Part shown: positions 35,288-43,803 of the stretch, piece after piece
Numbering within the stretch: the first letter of the stretch is position 1
Layout: every line of letters begins with the position of its first letter
DNA from: Methylomonas rapida
Lineage (GTDB): Bacteria > Pseudomonadota > Gammaproteobacteria > Methylococcales > Methylomonadaceae
Length of the DNA: 64,000 nucleotides
Assembly: GCF_024360925.2 (NCBI RefSeq)
Contig: NZ_CP113517.1
Span: 2,790,001 to 2,854,000, forward strand
Direction: 5' to 3'
Notes under the pieces: model-generated
The model's database searches: none
Told to the model about the DNA's origin: nothing
Seen by the model: only the letters and a program-made list of their open reading frames with translations
Made by a program: the position numbers and the translations under genes

Positions 35288-38200
35288 TTATTGAATCCGG
35301 GCTCTTTTACCTTCTTGCAGGGCGGTTAATAGCTCATGTCTAAGTTTGGCTAAATAGGCGTCAACTTCGGCTTCAGTTTCCAGATAGCTTTTACTGCTTA
35401 ACGCCTGGGCGCGAATGACCTTGACGGGTTTTGCTACCGGGACAGCGACTGGTTTTGACGTGTCTCCTGGTATTTGATTGCCCGCTCCGGGTTCTTTAAC
35501 TCCTGCTGATGCTTGCTTTTGCGAGGCGGCGATAGCATCCATGGCCGAATCCAGATGCACATCGGTTTGTTCGGCCAAGTAACGGATTTTAGGTATGCTG
35601 ACCAGTCCCGCAATACTGGCTTTTAGCTGTTGCATGGGATACAAGGCTTTATTACGTAGTGCGGCATCCGCATGCACTTGATCCAGCGCCACTTCAATTT
35701 CAGACAGTTTTTGTTCGATCGCCAATAAGGCGATTCCCCTTTCTCTGCCGGCCAAGCGCTCATTTACTGTTTCCACCGTACTCAGCAATGGATCGATGCG
35801 GTTGATTTGCCCGTAAGGGCTTGCGTTATCGCGGATAGCGTTGAGTTGCTTAATGGCCTCGGCGGCATCCGCATCCTGCTGCAAGGCTTCATGGTTGTCG
35901 GCAAACGCCGTCATGGCCTCCAACATGCGTTGCCAAGTGGGGAGTTGGGTTTTGTAAAAACTGATGACATCGTGAATGTCATCGGCCAAATCCAACCAAT
36001 CGTTTTTTCCGGTTAACAAGGTTTCGATGAATTCGAAACTATCGCGAATAGCCAGTTGTTTGCCAATACGGATAAGGGCTTGCTCGATGACCGATTTACC
36101 TGGGTAGTATCGATTAGCGGCGGTATGGCTGTAACTTTTGAGTTCGGTTTGCCAATGGCTCAGGCTGTCGCGAAAATCGGCGACCAACGCGTCTTCCACT
36201 TCTCGGGGTAGTTTGGCAAATAGCTTACGATGTAAGTCACGAGCGCGTTTTAACGACACGGTATCGGCGGATTTACGTTTCAGAATGGAAACCTGCCGAA
36301 AGCGAACCGACTTGGTTAAAGGATCAATCGCTGAACCTGGATCGAGGTCTGATCCTTCCAGCATTAATTTGATCTCGCCGGCCATGAACAACCTGGCGAC
36401 CAGTAAGACTATTTCCCAATCCGGTTTCCATCCCCAAGGGATACCGGTAAAGCGGTCGACAATATCCGATAACAACACGCGATTTTCTGAGGCTGTCAGT
36501 AACAGGTATTGGCGCAGTTCGTTGAGTGCCAGAGGATTAAGTTCTTCGATATTGGTATCGAGCGACTGTTGTTTGACGTCATCTGCGGTTAAAACCGCTT
36601 TGATTTCGGCGACGGGATCGGCACAGCGGTATTTGAGATAGGGCAGTTTGCTGTAGGTATTGGCGACCAAATAATTGATCAATTCATCCAGTAGGCTGGT
36701 CGGATGCAAGCCGGGTTTAATGTCGGGCTTTTGACCCAGCACATAATAATCCCCCATCGACATCAGGTTGCCGAGTTGCTCGACCAGGCGCAGCCTTCGC
36801 TCACGGTTTTCTTCCTTGCGGTCGGAAAGAATGCGTTTTAGCGATGGCGTGGCTTGATCCGCCTTTGGGCTGATGATGTATTTTTCAATCTGCAGGTAAA
36901 GGTTCAATTCTTCAAAAAGCCGTTGTCCTTCTGCCATACGAATGATGGCTCGCCCGGTACCCTCGGCGCTACGCATGATGCAAGTCGCTTCCTGCATCCT
37001 GTCATACTCGTCGCCCAAGGGACTCAGAATTTCCAATGACAGGGCGTGGCTAGCCGTTTTCCAGGGTGCTCCATCCAGCAGGCGGTTAAAGTCATAATCG
37101 CCTTTGGAATCGCGATGGCGTATTTTGGTTTGGCTTCTAAGAATGTCTTCAAAAATCAACTCAGACAGTAAGCGAGTCCGTTCAGCGGAGGAGACTTCAA
37201 CATGGCCCAATTCTCTGGCAACATCTCGTTCCTCGTTGGTCAGGAAAAACCACAAGTCACCGTTACGACTGACCAGTTGTTGTTGTTCCAAGCGAGCCAG
37301 AGATTCTTGAATACGGCGTTTCAGTGCAAGCTTGTCGGCATCGACTTCTTCGACACATAGGGTTGCCAGGTTATCGATGGTGGGTTTGACGGTTTCCGTG
37401 ATGTACCGTATTAGGAACAAGGCTTTGAGCAACTGAGTGTCGTAGGGCTCTAGCGCTTCGTTGTAAGGTGCTTGGTCAATTGATCGCTTGGCGACACTAT
37501 CAATAAAGCTTTCGATGGACGGATAAAAGTCATACAGCGGTATCAATGCATCGGTAGTTTTGCCGGCATTTTGTATGGCGGCAGATTGAAACGCATCGAG
37601 CAAAGAACGTTCACCGCGCGATAAATGTTTGCCGGTAGCGCCGACTTTACGAATCGACTCGAAGATTTTTTGCAGCAGTTGAAACTGATAGGGCGCAAAT
37701 GGATAGTAGGCCACAAATTCAGCGGCATCCCGGTAGCCGCGCAAATTGACGGCATTACCGAGAAAGGACAGTTGGTTGTTAATGATGTCGCCCTTTTGCG
37801 CGAAGGTATCGCGTAAGGTGACATGAGCCTGCTCGGTTTTTGACAGCAAACGCTCGCCGATGACCTCGTCGGTGTTGGAACTGGCTAAAGACAAACGAGT
37901 ATGAAAACGGGCTTGAATCTTGGAGAAATCCTGGGACTTGGCTTTGTTGGCTTCGCCAATCGCCGCATCGATGTCTTCCTGACTGGTCACTATCACCCAG
38001 GCACGGCCTTGGCAGAGTGTCCCCAACTGCTCAATGATGGTTTGCAAGCTCAGCATCAGTTGGGTGTTGTCACCGATAAACTGGCCAACTTCATCGACCA
38101 GAAAGATGACCCGATGGTCGGCTGGCTTGGTTTCCAGGTATTCGCGTATCAGTTTGGCAAAACCTTCGATGTTAATCCGGTAATCGTCGCGGGCATTGTC

Positions 38201-38908
38201 AAACCAACGGCCGGCAGATTCTTCGGTCATATTCAGCGACTGTGCCAAGGCGGCCACTACGTCGTCACGTAGAAAATCGACGGCGTCGCGCTCTTGTTCC
38301 CAGGCGCTGCCATTTCTGCTTTGAAAAACGGTTTTGAAGGTGTCGTAGGCGCCTTTGGAAATTAAATACCGCTCCATTTCGGCGATATGAGGCGCATCGC
38401 CACAAAGGCCGAGCTTTTCATTGAAGACACGTAGAAATACCTGAACAATGGCATCACGGTCGGTTTTGGCATCGGCTTTAGCATCGATGTTAAACAGCAT
38501 GACATCGGCGGTGCCTTTGATGGCTCGATGAATATCAGCCAGAAGCAAAGGGTCTTTGATCTTGTGCTCATCAAAAAACTCTGCCGCTTTCTTATGGGCG
38601 CCGGTTTTGGGATCGATGGCCTCAATATTTTCCAGCAGGTAAGACAGAATTTTGATGTAGTGGGATTTACCGGAACCAAAGAAACCGGATACCCAAACCC
38701 CCATGCGTGCGGTGATGGTCGGGTCTTTGGCTTTTTCGGCGGCCGCGAGATAAGCATCGAAAAAGCGCCGAAAGTATTCGGTTAGCTGTTTAGTTACAAC
38801 GTACTCTTCCAATTCCTGCCAAACGCTTTCGGCATCTAATTGGTCGGCCTTGATGACACCATTGATGGGACGGTCGATAGGCTTGGTGAATAAATCCCTT
38901 ATTTCCAT
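35288..38908 (-). CDS. brxC: BREX P-loop ATPase BrxC
   Basis: A 1,206-residue BrxC, full length. Walker A VSGFFGSGKSHYIKIL lies at about residues 74-89, followed by DVMLFNIDAKADAKTDRDAI; a second ATPase-like segment HRVIFLVDEVGQFIGDN lies near residue 275. The C-terminal part has long helices and a low-complexity linker (KPVAVPVAKPVKV). Part of the BREX complex that recognises and blocks incoming phage DNA. It is 26 nt downstream of brxB in the same operon. Confidence 0.94.
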   Translation of the reverse strand: MEIRDLFTKPIDRPINGVIKADQLDAESVWQELEEYVVTKQLTEYFRRFFDAYLAAAEKAKDPTITARMGVWVSGFFGSGKSHYIKILSYLLENIEAIDPKTGAHKKAAEFFDEHKIKDPLLLADIHRAIKGTADVMLFNIDAKADAKTDRDAIVQVFLRVFNEKLGLCGDAPHIAEMERYLISKGAYDTFKTVFQSRNGSAWEQERDAVDFLRDDVVAALAQSLNMTEESAGRWFDNARDDYRINIEGFAKLIREYLETKPADHRVIFLVDEVGQFIGDNTQLMLSLQTIIEQLGTLCQGRAWVIVTSQEDIDAAIGEANKAKSQDFSKIQARFHTRLSLASSNTDEVIGERLLSKTEQAHVTLRDTFAQKGDIINNQLSFLGNAVNLRGYRDAAEFVAYYPFAPYQFQLLQKIFESIRKVGATGKHLSRGERSLLDAFQSAAIQNAGKTTDALIPLYDFYPSIESFIDSVAKRSIDQAPYNEALEPYDTQLLKALFLIRYITETVKPTIDNLATLCVEEVDADKLALKRRIQESLARLEQQQLVSRNGDLWFFLTNEERDVARELGHVEVSSAERTRLLSELIFEDILRSQTKIRHRDSKGDYDFNRLLDGAPWKTASHALSLEILSPLGDEYDRMQEATCIMRSAEGTGRAIIRMAEGQRLFEELNLYLQIEKYIISPKADQATPSLKRILSDRKEENRERRLRLVEQLGNLMSMGDYYVLGQKPDIKPGLHPTSLLDELINYLVANTYSKLPYLKYRCADPVAEIKAVLTADDVKQQSLDTNIEELNPLALNELRQYLLLTASENRVLLSDIVDRFTGIPWGWKPDWEIVLLVARLFMAGEIKLMLEGSDLDPGSAIDPLTKSVRFRQVSILKRKSADTVSLKRARDLHRKLFAKLPREVEDALVADFRDSLSHWQTELKSYSHTAANRYYPGKSVIEQALIRIGKQLAIRDSFEFIETLLTGKNDWLDLADDIHDVISFYKTQLPTWQRMLEAMTAFADNHEALQQDADAAEAIKQLNAIRDNASPYGQINRIDPLLSTVETVNERLAGRERGIALLAIEQKLSEIEVALDQVHADAALRNKALYPMQQLKASIAGLVSIPKIRYLAEQTDVHLDSAMDAIAASQKQASAGVKEPGAGNQIPGDTSKPVAVPVAKPVKVIRAQALSSKSYLETEAEVDAYLAKLRHELLTALQEGKRARIQ

Positions 38909-38934
38909 CTTATTCTTCTTAATTGATAGGTGAG

Positions 38935-39522
38935 TTATTGCGCTTCAGGAACTAATCTGAAAGCACGGTAATAATGATCTTCGGAGAGTTTGTTAAACAA
39001 ACGCAGAGAGTAGCCGTCATATCGGCCAGGGTAAAACATCAGCAAAGGAGTCCTACCCATCAATGGATGGAGCGCTGATAGCAACGTGTGGGTTCGAAGC
39101 ATGGGATAAGCGCTTCCGACGCCGCAAAGAATTAGCAAGTCGATGTTATCCAAATCTACTAAGGACACGACTTTCTGAGCCAATTTATCTTCTTTAAGAA
39201 CCGGGCGTAAAGCGGCCATAACTGCGTCATCACCTTTGTTACGCTGCATGTCGACAGCCTTATCCAACAACTTGCGTTCTTCAAGTAGCTGTATGACTAA
39301 ATCAAATAGATTGATGACGCCGGTTCGGATAGGCGGCTGGGCTTTATGCAGGCTGGTGAGAACCGTTCTGCTTAGAAAGTCTCGCATCTCCAGCTCCCTC
39401 TCGGGAGGGTAATCGAATATCCAGAAACCAATTTCATTACCCAGTCCTTTGCTGTTTAGGAAGTCATCGGAACTGATTTTTGGCAGAATTTGATTAAGTC
39501 GCTCCTCAAAAGTCAAAGCCAT
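38935..39522 (-). CDS. brxB: BREX protein BrxB (DUF1788)
   Basis: A 195-residue protein of normal length. LDNIDLLILCGVGSAYPMLRTHTLLSAL and PLLMFYPGRYDGYSLRLFNKL are conserved in the BrxB/DUF1788 family, which is found only with BREX. Molecular function is unclear. The start overlaps the brxA stop by 1 nt, consistent with translational coupling. Confidence 0.9.
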   Translation of the reverse strand: MALTFEERLNQILPKISSDDFLNSKGLGNEIGFWIFDYPPERELEMRDFLSRTVLTSLHKAQPPIRTGVINLFDLVIQLLEERKLLDKAVDMQRNKGDDAVMAALRPVLKEDKLAQKVVSLVDLDNIDLLILCGVGSAYPMLRTHTLLSALHPLMGRTPLLMFYPGRYDGYSLRLFNKLSEDHYYRAFRLVPEAQ

Positions 39523-40115
39523 TAGGCTCGCTCCAATAATGACATCACATAAGTGTTACCACTTGTTGAGAGATAACGCTTCACTTCTGGGTGTAATGAT
39601 TGTGGTGTTAGCTTCATGTTGCGAGTGCTTTCAATATATTTGGCCTCAGCCAGGATACGAATTATGACTTGGAATAGTTTAATCTGGGTTGATGCCGACC
39701 ATTGGTTAACCGATGAATCCTTATGACTGCATTCGGTGAGGAATCCATCCCAATTACCCGGCAAAATGGCTAAGTCTAAGCGGCGCTGGTGATCGATGTA
39801 AACATGCTCAATGAAATCGGCTAACAGTTGGCTATGCTTAACTGCTGCTACCAATAACAATTGGATAGACACTTCTTGCTCACGGGTAGCGATCATTGCC
39901 CAGGCCGTTGCATCAAGTGTTTCAAGCCGTTTTCTAATTAATTTGGCTTGCCTAAGTGCAGTAGCTGGCGATCTTTTTTGCAGTAGATTGTCTTCGACCA
40001 ATGCTCGCCGCCAAACGGATTCGTTTGGTTGAGTTATTAGAAATGCCGCAATTCGGCGGCTTTCTAAGGGCATGAGGGAACCTGCAGAGATTTCTGCGTT
40101 GTATATGTTAGTCAC
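39522..40115 (-). CDS. brxA: BREX protein BrxA (DUF1819)
   Basis: A 197-residue protein with the BrxA/DUF1819 pattern: YNAEISAGSLMPLESRRIA at the N terminus and YVMSLLERA-type C terminus. Described BrxA proteins are small, helical and DNA binding, with a NusB-like fold. It is the first gene of the BREX operon, and its promoter must lie in the 140 bp upstream, which is AT-rich. Possible -35/-10 sequences are present but I could not choose one with confidence. Confidence 0.9.
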   Translation of the reverse strand: MTNIYNAEISAGSLMPLESRRIAAFLITQPNESVWRRALVEDNLLQKRSPATALRQAKLIRKRLETLDATAWAMIATREQEVSIQLLLVAAVKHSQLLADFIEHVYIDHQRRLDLAILPGNWDGFLTECSHKDSSVNQWSASTQIKLFQVIIRILAEAKYIESTRNMKLTPQSLHPEVKRYLSTSGNTYVMSLLERA

Positions 40116-40258
40116 TTATAAGGATTGGATACGAAAACCATCAGAGCATTTTATGTGAAAAGTGAAAATTTTAGCCGCTAAAAAATGAGATGCGTCGAAG
40201 GAAGTCAATTTAGAATAAGCGCTTCCGCAGATAGTGCCGGATACAAGCAATCGACATA

Positions 40259-40498
40259 GTGATTTGGCTGTACAAACGTTTTTCTGATGGGAAACCGCTT
40301 GATTATCATTCTGCACAGCTAATAAATTATGTGATTAAAAACGCCTATCAAAGCGACTTTTCATTCAAAAATTTGGAAAAAACATTGAATGAATACTTTT
40401 CTATAAAAAAGCCGCCTACTGCTGAGGAATTGAAAAAAGCGAAAGTGTTTTTAGAAAAAGAATATGTACAAGAACGCATAGGGCAAACAAAGATCTAG
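40259..40498 (+). CDS. Small hypothetical protein, possibly 5'-truncated
   Basis: A 79-residue frame starting at GTG with no clear ribosome-binding site; it stays open upstream to a stop at 40232-40234 without an ATG. The composition (VIWLYKRFSDGKPLDYHSAQ, then an amphipathic Lys/Glu-rich tail) looks coding rather than random. It is convergent with the WGR gene, with stops 2 nt apart. No family recognised. Confidence 0.4.
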   Translation: MIWLYKRFSDGKPLDYHSAQLINYVIKNAYQSDFSFKNLEKTLNEYFSIKKPPTAEELKKAKVFLEKEYVQERIGQTKI

Positions 40499-40500
40499 CA

Positions 40501-40743
40501 TCATTTACCTGTGCGAATAGCGTAATAGCCCTTTTTACATTTAGCAGCACACAACTTCTTTCCGGCGACGATGGCGTCTTCCTGGGTGTCGAACCACTCC
40601 TTTCTGACGGTACCCGGTGAACCAACCCTACCCCATTCCTTTATCAGCGACCAATCGTCAAACAAGCCAGGTGTCACAAACATCTGATAAAAACGATGCA
40701 TGTTGTTTTCGGTATCGTGCCTTTCCAGATATAGATGATTCAT
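40501..40743 (-). CDS. Small WGR-domain protein
   Basis: An 80-residue protein that is essentially one WGR domain: HRFYQMFVTPGLFDDWSLIKEWGRVGSPGTVRKEWF with the Trp-Gly-Arg motif near residue 37. WGR domains bind nucleic acid ends in PARP-type proteins and occur as lone proteins in bacteria. A second, larger WGR protein lies at 48023 in the element core. It lies just downstream (minus strand) of a helix-turn-helix fragment. Confidence 0.8.
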   Translation of the reverse strand: MNHLYLERHDTENNMHRFYQMFVTPGLFDDWSLIKEWGRVGSPGTVRKEWFDTQEDAIVAGKKLCAAKCKKGYYAIRTGK

Positions 40744-40746
40744 CAG

Positions 40747-40965
40747 TTACTCTCCAGAAGAGTGGATTGTATTGTCGACTTTTTGTGCTTTCAACGCAGC
40801 TTCCCTAATCCGCATAATGGTTTGCCGGGTGGTTTTGAATTCCCGAGCCAACTCCGAAACGTTGCTGCCAGCGGCCAATCGTTTGACAACTTCAGCACGA
40901 TCTTCCGTTATACACAAGTCGTCCAGGCTAGATGAATCAGGGACTTCTCGACAAGCAGAACCTGA
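40747..40965 (-). pseudogene. Helix-turn-helix fragment resembling a resolvase C terminus
   Basis: The minus strand is open without an ATG and reads EDRAEVVKRLAAGSNVSELA then REFKTTRQTIMRIREAALKA. This is a Hin/resolvase-like helix-turn-helix of the kind found at serine recombinase C termini or in small DNA-binding proteins. An upstream stop and the lack of a catalytic domain suggest a remnant, although a TTG or GTG start for a small regulator cannot be excluded. It ends 4 nt before the WGR gene. Confidence 0.4.
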
Positions 40966-41085
40966 TTAGCTCGGCAACGGGTTCACGAAAAATCAAGGGG
41001 TTGTAACCTGCCTGCTTCTCGTTCTGCTGACTTGTGTATAAGGGTATGGGCTAAAGGTGGTGTCGATGCCGTTCGTGTGAAAAAA

Positions 41086-41247
41086 ATGACACTCAAGGAT
41101 TTTTTATTGAAATCCGACAAACTGGTCATCGCTAAGCTACTGGAACTGGGTAAAACCCAGGCCTTAGATTTGAAAGCCAAGGAAATTAAAAAGCTGACAT
41201 TTTCAACAATCAGTAAAAACAGCATCAAAAAGTTGATCGGCGAATGA
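41086..41247 (+). CDS. Very small hypothetical protein
   Basis: A 53-residue Lys/Leu-rich frame (MTLKDFLLKSDKLVIAKLLE and on) starting at ATG 41086; an in-frame TTG lies at 41032. No good ribosome-binding site and no family recognised. It could be a helical antitoxin-like peptide or chance. Confidence 0.25.
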   Translation: MTLKDFLLKSDKLVIAKLLELGKTQALDLKAKEIKKLTFSTISKNSIKKLIGE

Positions 41248-41367
41248 AGCAGGATAAAAATCGGTGGAGGATGGAGCCAACGACTCAACTTGCGCGTAAA
41301 TGCTCACCTTCAATGCAGCTTTTGTAACTATTGCCCACTAATGGGGTTAATACACATGGTTTCGACC

Positions 41368-41868
41368 TCATGCTTCGAGAGAACGGCGTAAATCCTTGAT
41401 GAGACGGTAAAGGTGCAAGGGGTCAGTCGGCGAGGGGACAAAACCAAACCGCTCGTAGAACTGTTTAGCCGACTCGTCCTTGGCGTGAACAGCAAAAGCA
41501 CGAATACCGCCAATGTCGGCAGCCTGCAATGTGCGTAGCATGGCGTCTTTTAATAGGCCGGAACCCATCTTGCGGCCTTGCCATGGGGTACTTACAGCCA
41601 ACCGTGCTAACAACATGACGGGAACAGGGTGACGGGCCAAGCCTTTGGTCAAGCGCTCCGGCGCATCGCCAAAGGCGACTTCGCCCACAACCAGGCTGTA
41701 GAAGCCGATGACCTCCTGGTCATGCAGACCGATATAGGTTTGCGAAGCGTTGGCTTGCTGATTGCCTAGCGCATAGCGAATAAGAAAGCGATCAAGTTCA
41801 TCGCGCCCACAGGTAAAGCTATCAACGGGATGATCGCGCCGTAGCTTCTCAATACGAAACCCCGTCAT
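41368..41868 (-). CDS. tacT: GNAT acetyltransferase toxin, TacT-like
   Basis: A 166-residue GNAT-fold protein. The acetyl-CoA loop is seen in VSTPWQGRKMGSGLLKDAML, and DSFTCGRDELDRFLIRYA plus FYERFGFVPSP are characteristic of TacT/AtaT-type toxins, which acetylate aminoacyl-tRNA and stop translation. The start overlaps the antitoxin stop (ATGA). It forms a two-gene autoregulated operon with the DUF1778 antitoxin. Confidence 0.9.
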   Translation of the reverse strand: MTGFRIEKLRRDHPVDSFTCGRDELDRFLIRYALGNQQANASQTYIGLHDQEVIGFYSLVVGEVAFGDAPERLTKGLARHPVPVMLLARLAVSTPWQGRKMGSGLLKDAMLRTLQAADIGGIRAFAVHAKDESAKQFYERFGFVPSPTDPLHLYRLIKDLRRSLEA

Positions 41869-42155
41869 TCGGTCGTCGGCAGCTCAAAGGGACTCGGCTC
41901 GCGAAACAAACGCTGAATCTGGGGCACAACTTGCGGCGGCGCATCGAGTGCAGCCATGAAATGTTCCCATTGCTCTGCATTGAGTTCAAAGCGTTGTCGC
42001 TCGCTAAGCGTTTCGGCGGCGCGTGACAAGGCACTCGCCAATACAAACTGACTGACGGAGCAATGGGCTGCTTTTGCCGCCGCGCTCAAGGTTTGCTTTG
42101 CTTCGGGCGATAAGCGCAGGTCAAGTTTGGTGGTGCGTGTCGATTGAGTGGCCAT
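41865..42155 (-). CDS. tacA: DUF1778 ribbon-helix-helix antitoxin, TacA-like
   Basis: A 96-residue protein from the ATG at 42155 (MATQSTRTTKLDLRLSPEAK). This start is chosen over an in-frame ATG 18 nt upstream because AAGGGAGGT lies between the two and is the obvious ribosome-binding site. It has the DUF1778 pattern: RLSPEAKQTL followed by SVSQFVLASALSRA. Binds its own promoter as a ribbon-helix-helix and neutralises the acetyltransferase. Confidence 0.9.
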   Translation of the reverse strand: MATQSTRTTKLDLRLSPEAKQTLSAAAKAAHCSVSQFVLASALSRAAETLSERQRFELNAEQWEHFMAALDAPPQVVPQIQRLFREPSPFELPTTE

Positions 42156-42181
42156 AATACCTCCCTTAGGCATAGATGAGC

Positions 42182-42210
42182 AGTATAGCTGCCAGACGTT
42201 GTCATGACAA
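42182..42210 (-). promoter_or_regulatory. tacAT promoter with overlapping palindromic operator
   Basis: On the minus strand, TTGTCA (-35, at 42205-42210) and TATACT (-10, at 42182-42187) are spaced by exactly 17 bp, about 30 bp before the tacA ATG. The -35 box is half of the perfect palindrome TTGTCATGACAA at 42199-42210, which is well placed as the antitoxin operator. Confidence 0.7.
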
Positions 42211-42279
42211 TAAGAAGCTAAACGGTTTACGCAAGATCGACTCGGTGACGAACTGTCTATTTTTCACCAAGTGCTTGAG

Positions 42280-42924
42280 TCAAATGTGACATTCCTCCTT
42301 CGGCAAATCGGTATCCAACTTGGATTCCGGCTCCACATTCAAGCCTGATTCCAATCTAGCAATTTTTAATTCCTCTCCATGACCTTGTTCATACGCCGCC
42401 TGGTGCGCATGCCGTTCCATCGTCACTATTTTATTGGCTAGTCGCTGCAATCGCTGCTGCCACTGATAGCGGGCCTCGATGCAATGTTTGTTGGAGATGA
42501 CCTGGCACAGCCACAAGGTGTCCATCACGATCATCAATTGATCCAGCAAACGAATCAACTCGACGAATTGGGCTATCTGCGGCGAGGCAATCTTGGCCAA
42601 AAATTCCCTGGGGTGCGTGTAGGTCGGCGTTTCAGTGATGCCGTTGTCAGCCTTGAGTTTTTCCAGTCGACTCTTTTCCTGCTGCAGCTGCTCCGCGCAC
42701 TCGGCAATCATCTGACTGACGATGCTTTCGACTTCATCGACCGTTTCCTCCCGGCCGATGATGCGCAGGATCACGTCAATCGCATACAAGGACACCATCA
42801 GTCGGTGATAGCTATCACGAATGACTCGAATGGCTTGTTCGCTGTTGATGCTAAACGTACGCTCAAATATCGGGCGACTGATCGTGTGTCGTTTGCTTTT
42901 GGGTTGAACCGGACTTTCTGCCAT
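42280..42924 (-). CDS. Conjugative-element accessory protein (AcaB/DUF1845-like)
   Basis: A 214-residue, strongly helical protein. The block VDEVESIVSQMIAECAEQLQ, QEKSRLEKLKADNGITETPT, then ITSPQIAQF-like (IASPQIAQFVELIRLLDQLM) and TLWLCQVISNKHCIEARYQW resembles DUF1845-type proteins that accompany ssb and bet in integrative conjugative elements. Role unknown; a structural or regulatory DNA-associated protein is likely. It is divergent from ssb and does not carry the pseudoknot leader seen on the plus-strand genes. Confidence 0.6.
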   Translation of the reverse strand: MAESPVQPKSKRHTISRPIFERTFSINSEQAIRVIRDSYHRLMVSLYAIDVILRIIGREETVDEVESIVSQMIAECAEQLQQEKSRLEKLKADNGITETPTYTHPREFLAKIASPQIAQFVELIRLLDQLMIVMDTLWLCQVISNKHCIEARYQWQQRLQRLANKIVTMERHAHQAAYEQGHGEELKIARLESGLNVEPESKLDTDLPKEECHI

Positions 42925-42986
42925 ATCAGCACCTGTTTGGGAAGATTAACGATAGCCCAATCATACGGTGTCTGTTTCCAATGCCT

Positions 42987-43024
42987 GTTCGCGAAAGCTC
43001 GATAATTGTCGAGCTTTCGCGAAC
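42987..43024. repeat. Perfect 16-bp inverted repeat between divergent genes
   Basis: Arms GTTCGCGAAAGCTCGA (42987-43002) and its exact complement (43009-43024) are separated by TAATTG. There is no T run after it, so it is not an intrinsic terminator. Its position between the divergent DUF1845-like gene and ssb fits an operator, a replication or transfer-related cruciform, or a protein-bound RNA hairpin. Confidence 0.8.
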
Positions 43025-43087
43025 GACTCTTCCAAAAAATCTGCTCCAATGACATCACAGTTCATGAGGTGTTTGCTCACGTCATGA

Positions 43088-43166
43088 TCCGACTTCGGTC
43101 GGCGTTCCGTTATTAAGCGGCGACGGTGGTTGTCCATCGGCGTGTCAGGTGCGTCAAGCCTGATGT
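43088..43166 (+). ncRNA. Four-hairpin leader RNA, copy 1 (upstream of ssb)
   Basis: Hairpins in order: CCGAC-TTCG-GTCGG (43089-43102), CCGTT-ATTA-AGCGG, a variable GGTGG-TTGT-CCATC, and TCAGG-TGCGTCAAG-CCTGA ending near 43163. It is followed by a T-rich tract and then the pseudoknot leader of ssb. Two further copies (46606, 52152) keep every stem by compensatory change. Function unknown. Confidence 0.75.
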
Positions 43167-43181
43167 GAGTTTTTATTGTTT

Positions 43182-43296
43182 AACCCTGCCGGGCGTCTCG
43201 ATTCCCTCAGGGATTCGGCGTTCCGGCATGCCCATCGCCGCGCCGCTGGGTATTGTTATCGTTGAGTCGGGCGCGGCCGACAGGAGGAATGTCATC
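43182..43296 (+). promoter_or_regulatory. Pseudoknot leader of ssb
   Basis: P1 pairs CCCT (43184-43187) with AGGG (43209-43212). P2 pairs TGCCGG (43187-43192) with CCGGCA (43223-43228). The P2 3' side region GGCGTTCC (43217-43224) can instead pair with GGAATGTC (43286-43293), which overlaps the ribosome-binding site. This is the longest leader of the set, with an extra GCCGCGCC/GGCGCGGC hairpin between P2 and the ribosome-binding site. Confidence 0.6.
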
Positions 43297-43728
43297 ATGG
43301 CCAATCGCGGCGTGAACAAAGTCATCTTGCTAGGCCGGCTCGGCGCCGATCCGGACGTTCGTTATATGCCAAATAACGGCGGCAAAGTCGTTGCCATCCG
43401 TTTGGCAACCAGCGAAGTCTGGAACGATCCCAAAAACGGCAAACAGGAGCGGACCGAATGGCATCGGGTCGTGTTTTTCAAAAAACTCGCCGATACCGCC
43501 GAACAGTATTTGCGTAAAGGCAGCAAGGTCTATGTGGAAGGCACTCTTCGCACCCAGCAATGGGATAAGAACGGCGAAAAACGCTACCGCACGGAAGTGG
43601 TTGTGCATGATTTGCAACTGCTCGACCGCCCTGCCCCGTCAACACCTACCAATGGTTCATCAACATCGAACCCGGCCGCCGAGGACGCCGACTGGGATGA
43701 CGACTACAGCGATATGCCCATGCATTAA
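43297..43728 (+). CDS. ssb: Single-stranded DNA-binding protein
   Basis: 143 residues from the ATG at 43297, chosen over an upstream frame because CAGGAGGA lies directly before it and [20 protein letters not shown] is the normal SSB N terminus. The OB fold is complete ([36 protein letters not shown]). The acidic tail ends [10 protein letters not shown] rather than the usual DDIPF, so binding to SSB-interacting host proteins may be altered. First gene of the element's recombination block, supporting the Bet/exonuclease pair. Confidence 0.95.
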   Translation: MANRGVNKVILLGRLGADPDVRYMPNNGGKVVAIRLATSEVWNDPKNGKQERTEWHRVVFFKKLADTAEQYLRKGSKVYVEGTLRTQQWDKNGEKRYRTEVVVHDLQLLDRPAPSTPTNGSSTSNPAAEDADWDDDYSDMPMH

Positions 43729-43803
43729 ACCCCAGCACGCCGATCATTGGCGTTCGTTGGTTTAACCGTTACACCGCCGACCCGTTTCAGGTTTCGGTAT
43801 TTC

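Noticed and set aside
40735..40969. Plus-strand ORFs of about 65 codons opposite the helix-turn-helix fragment
   Set aside because: The minus strand encodes a recognisable helix-turn-helix; the plus-strand frames have no features.
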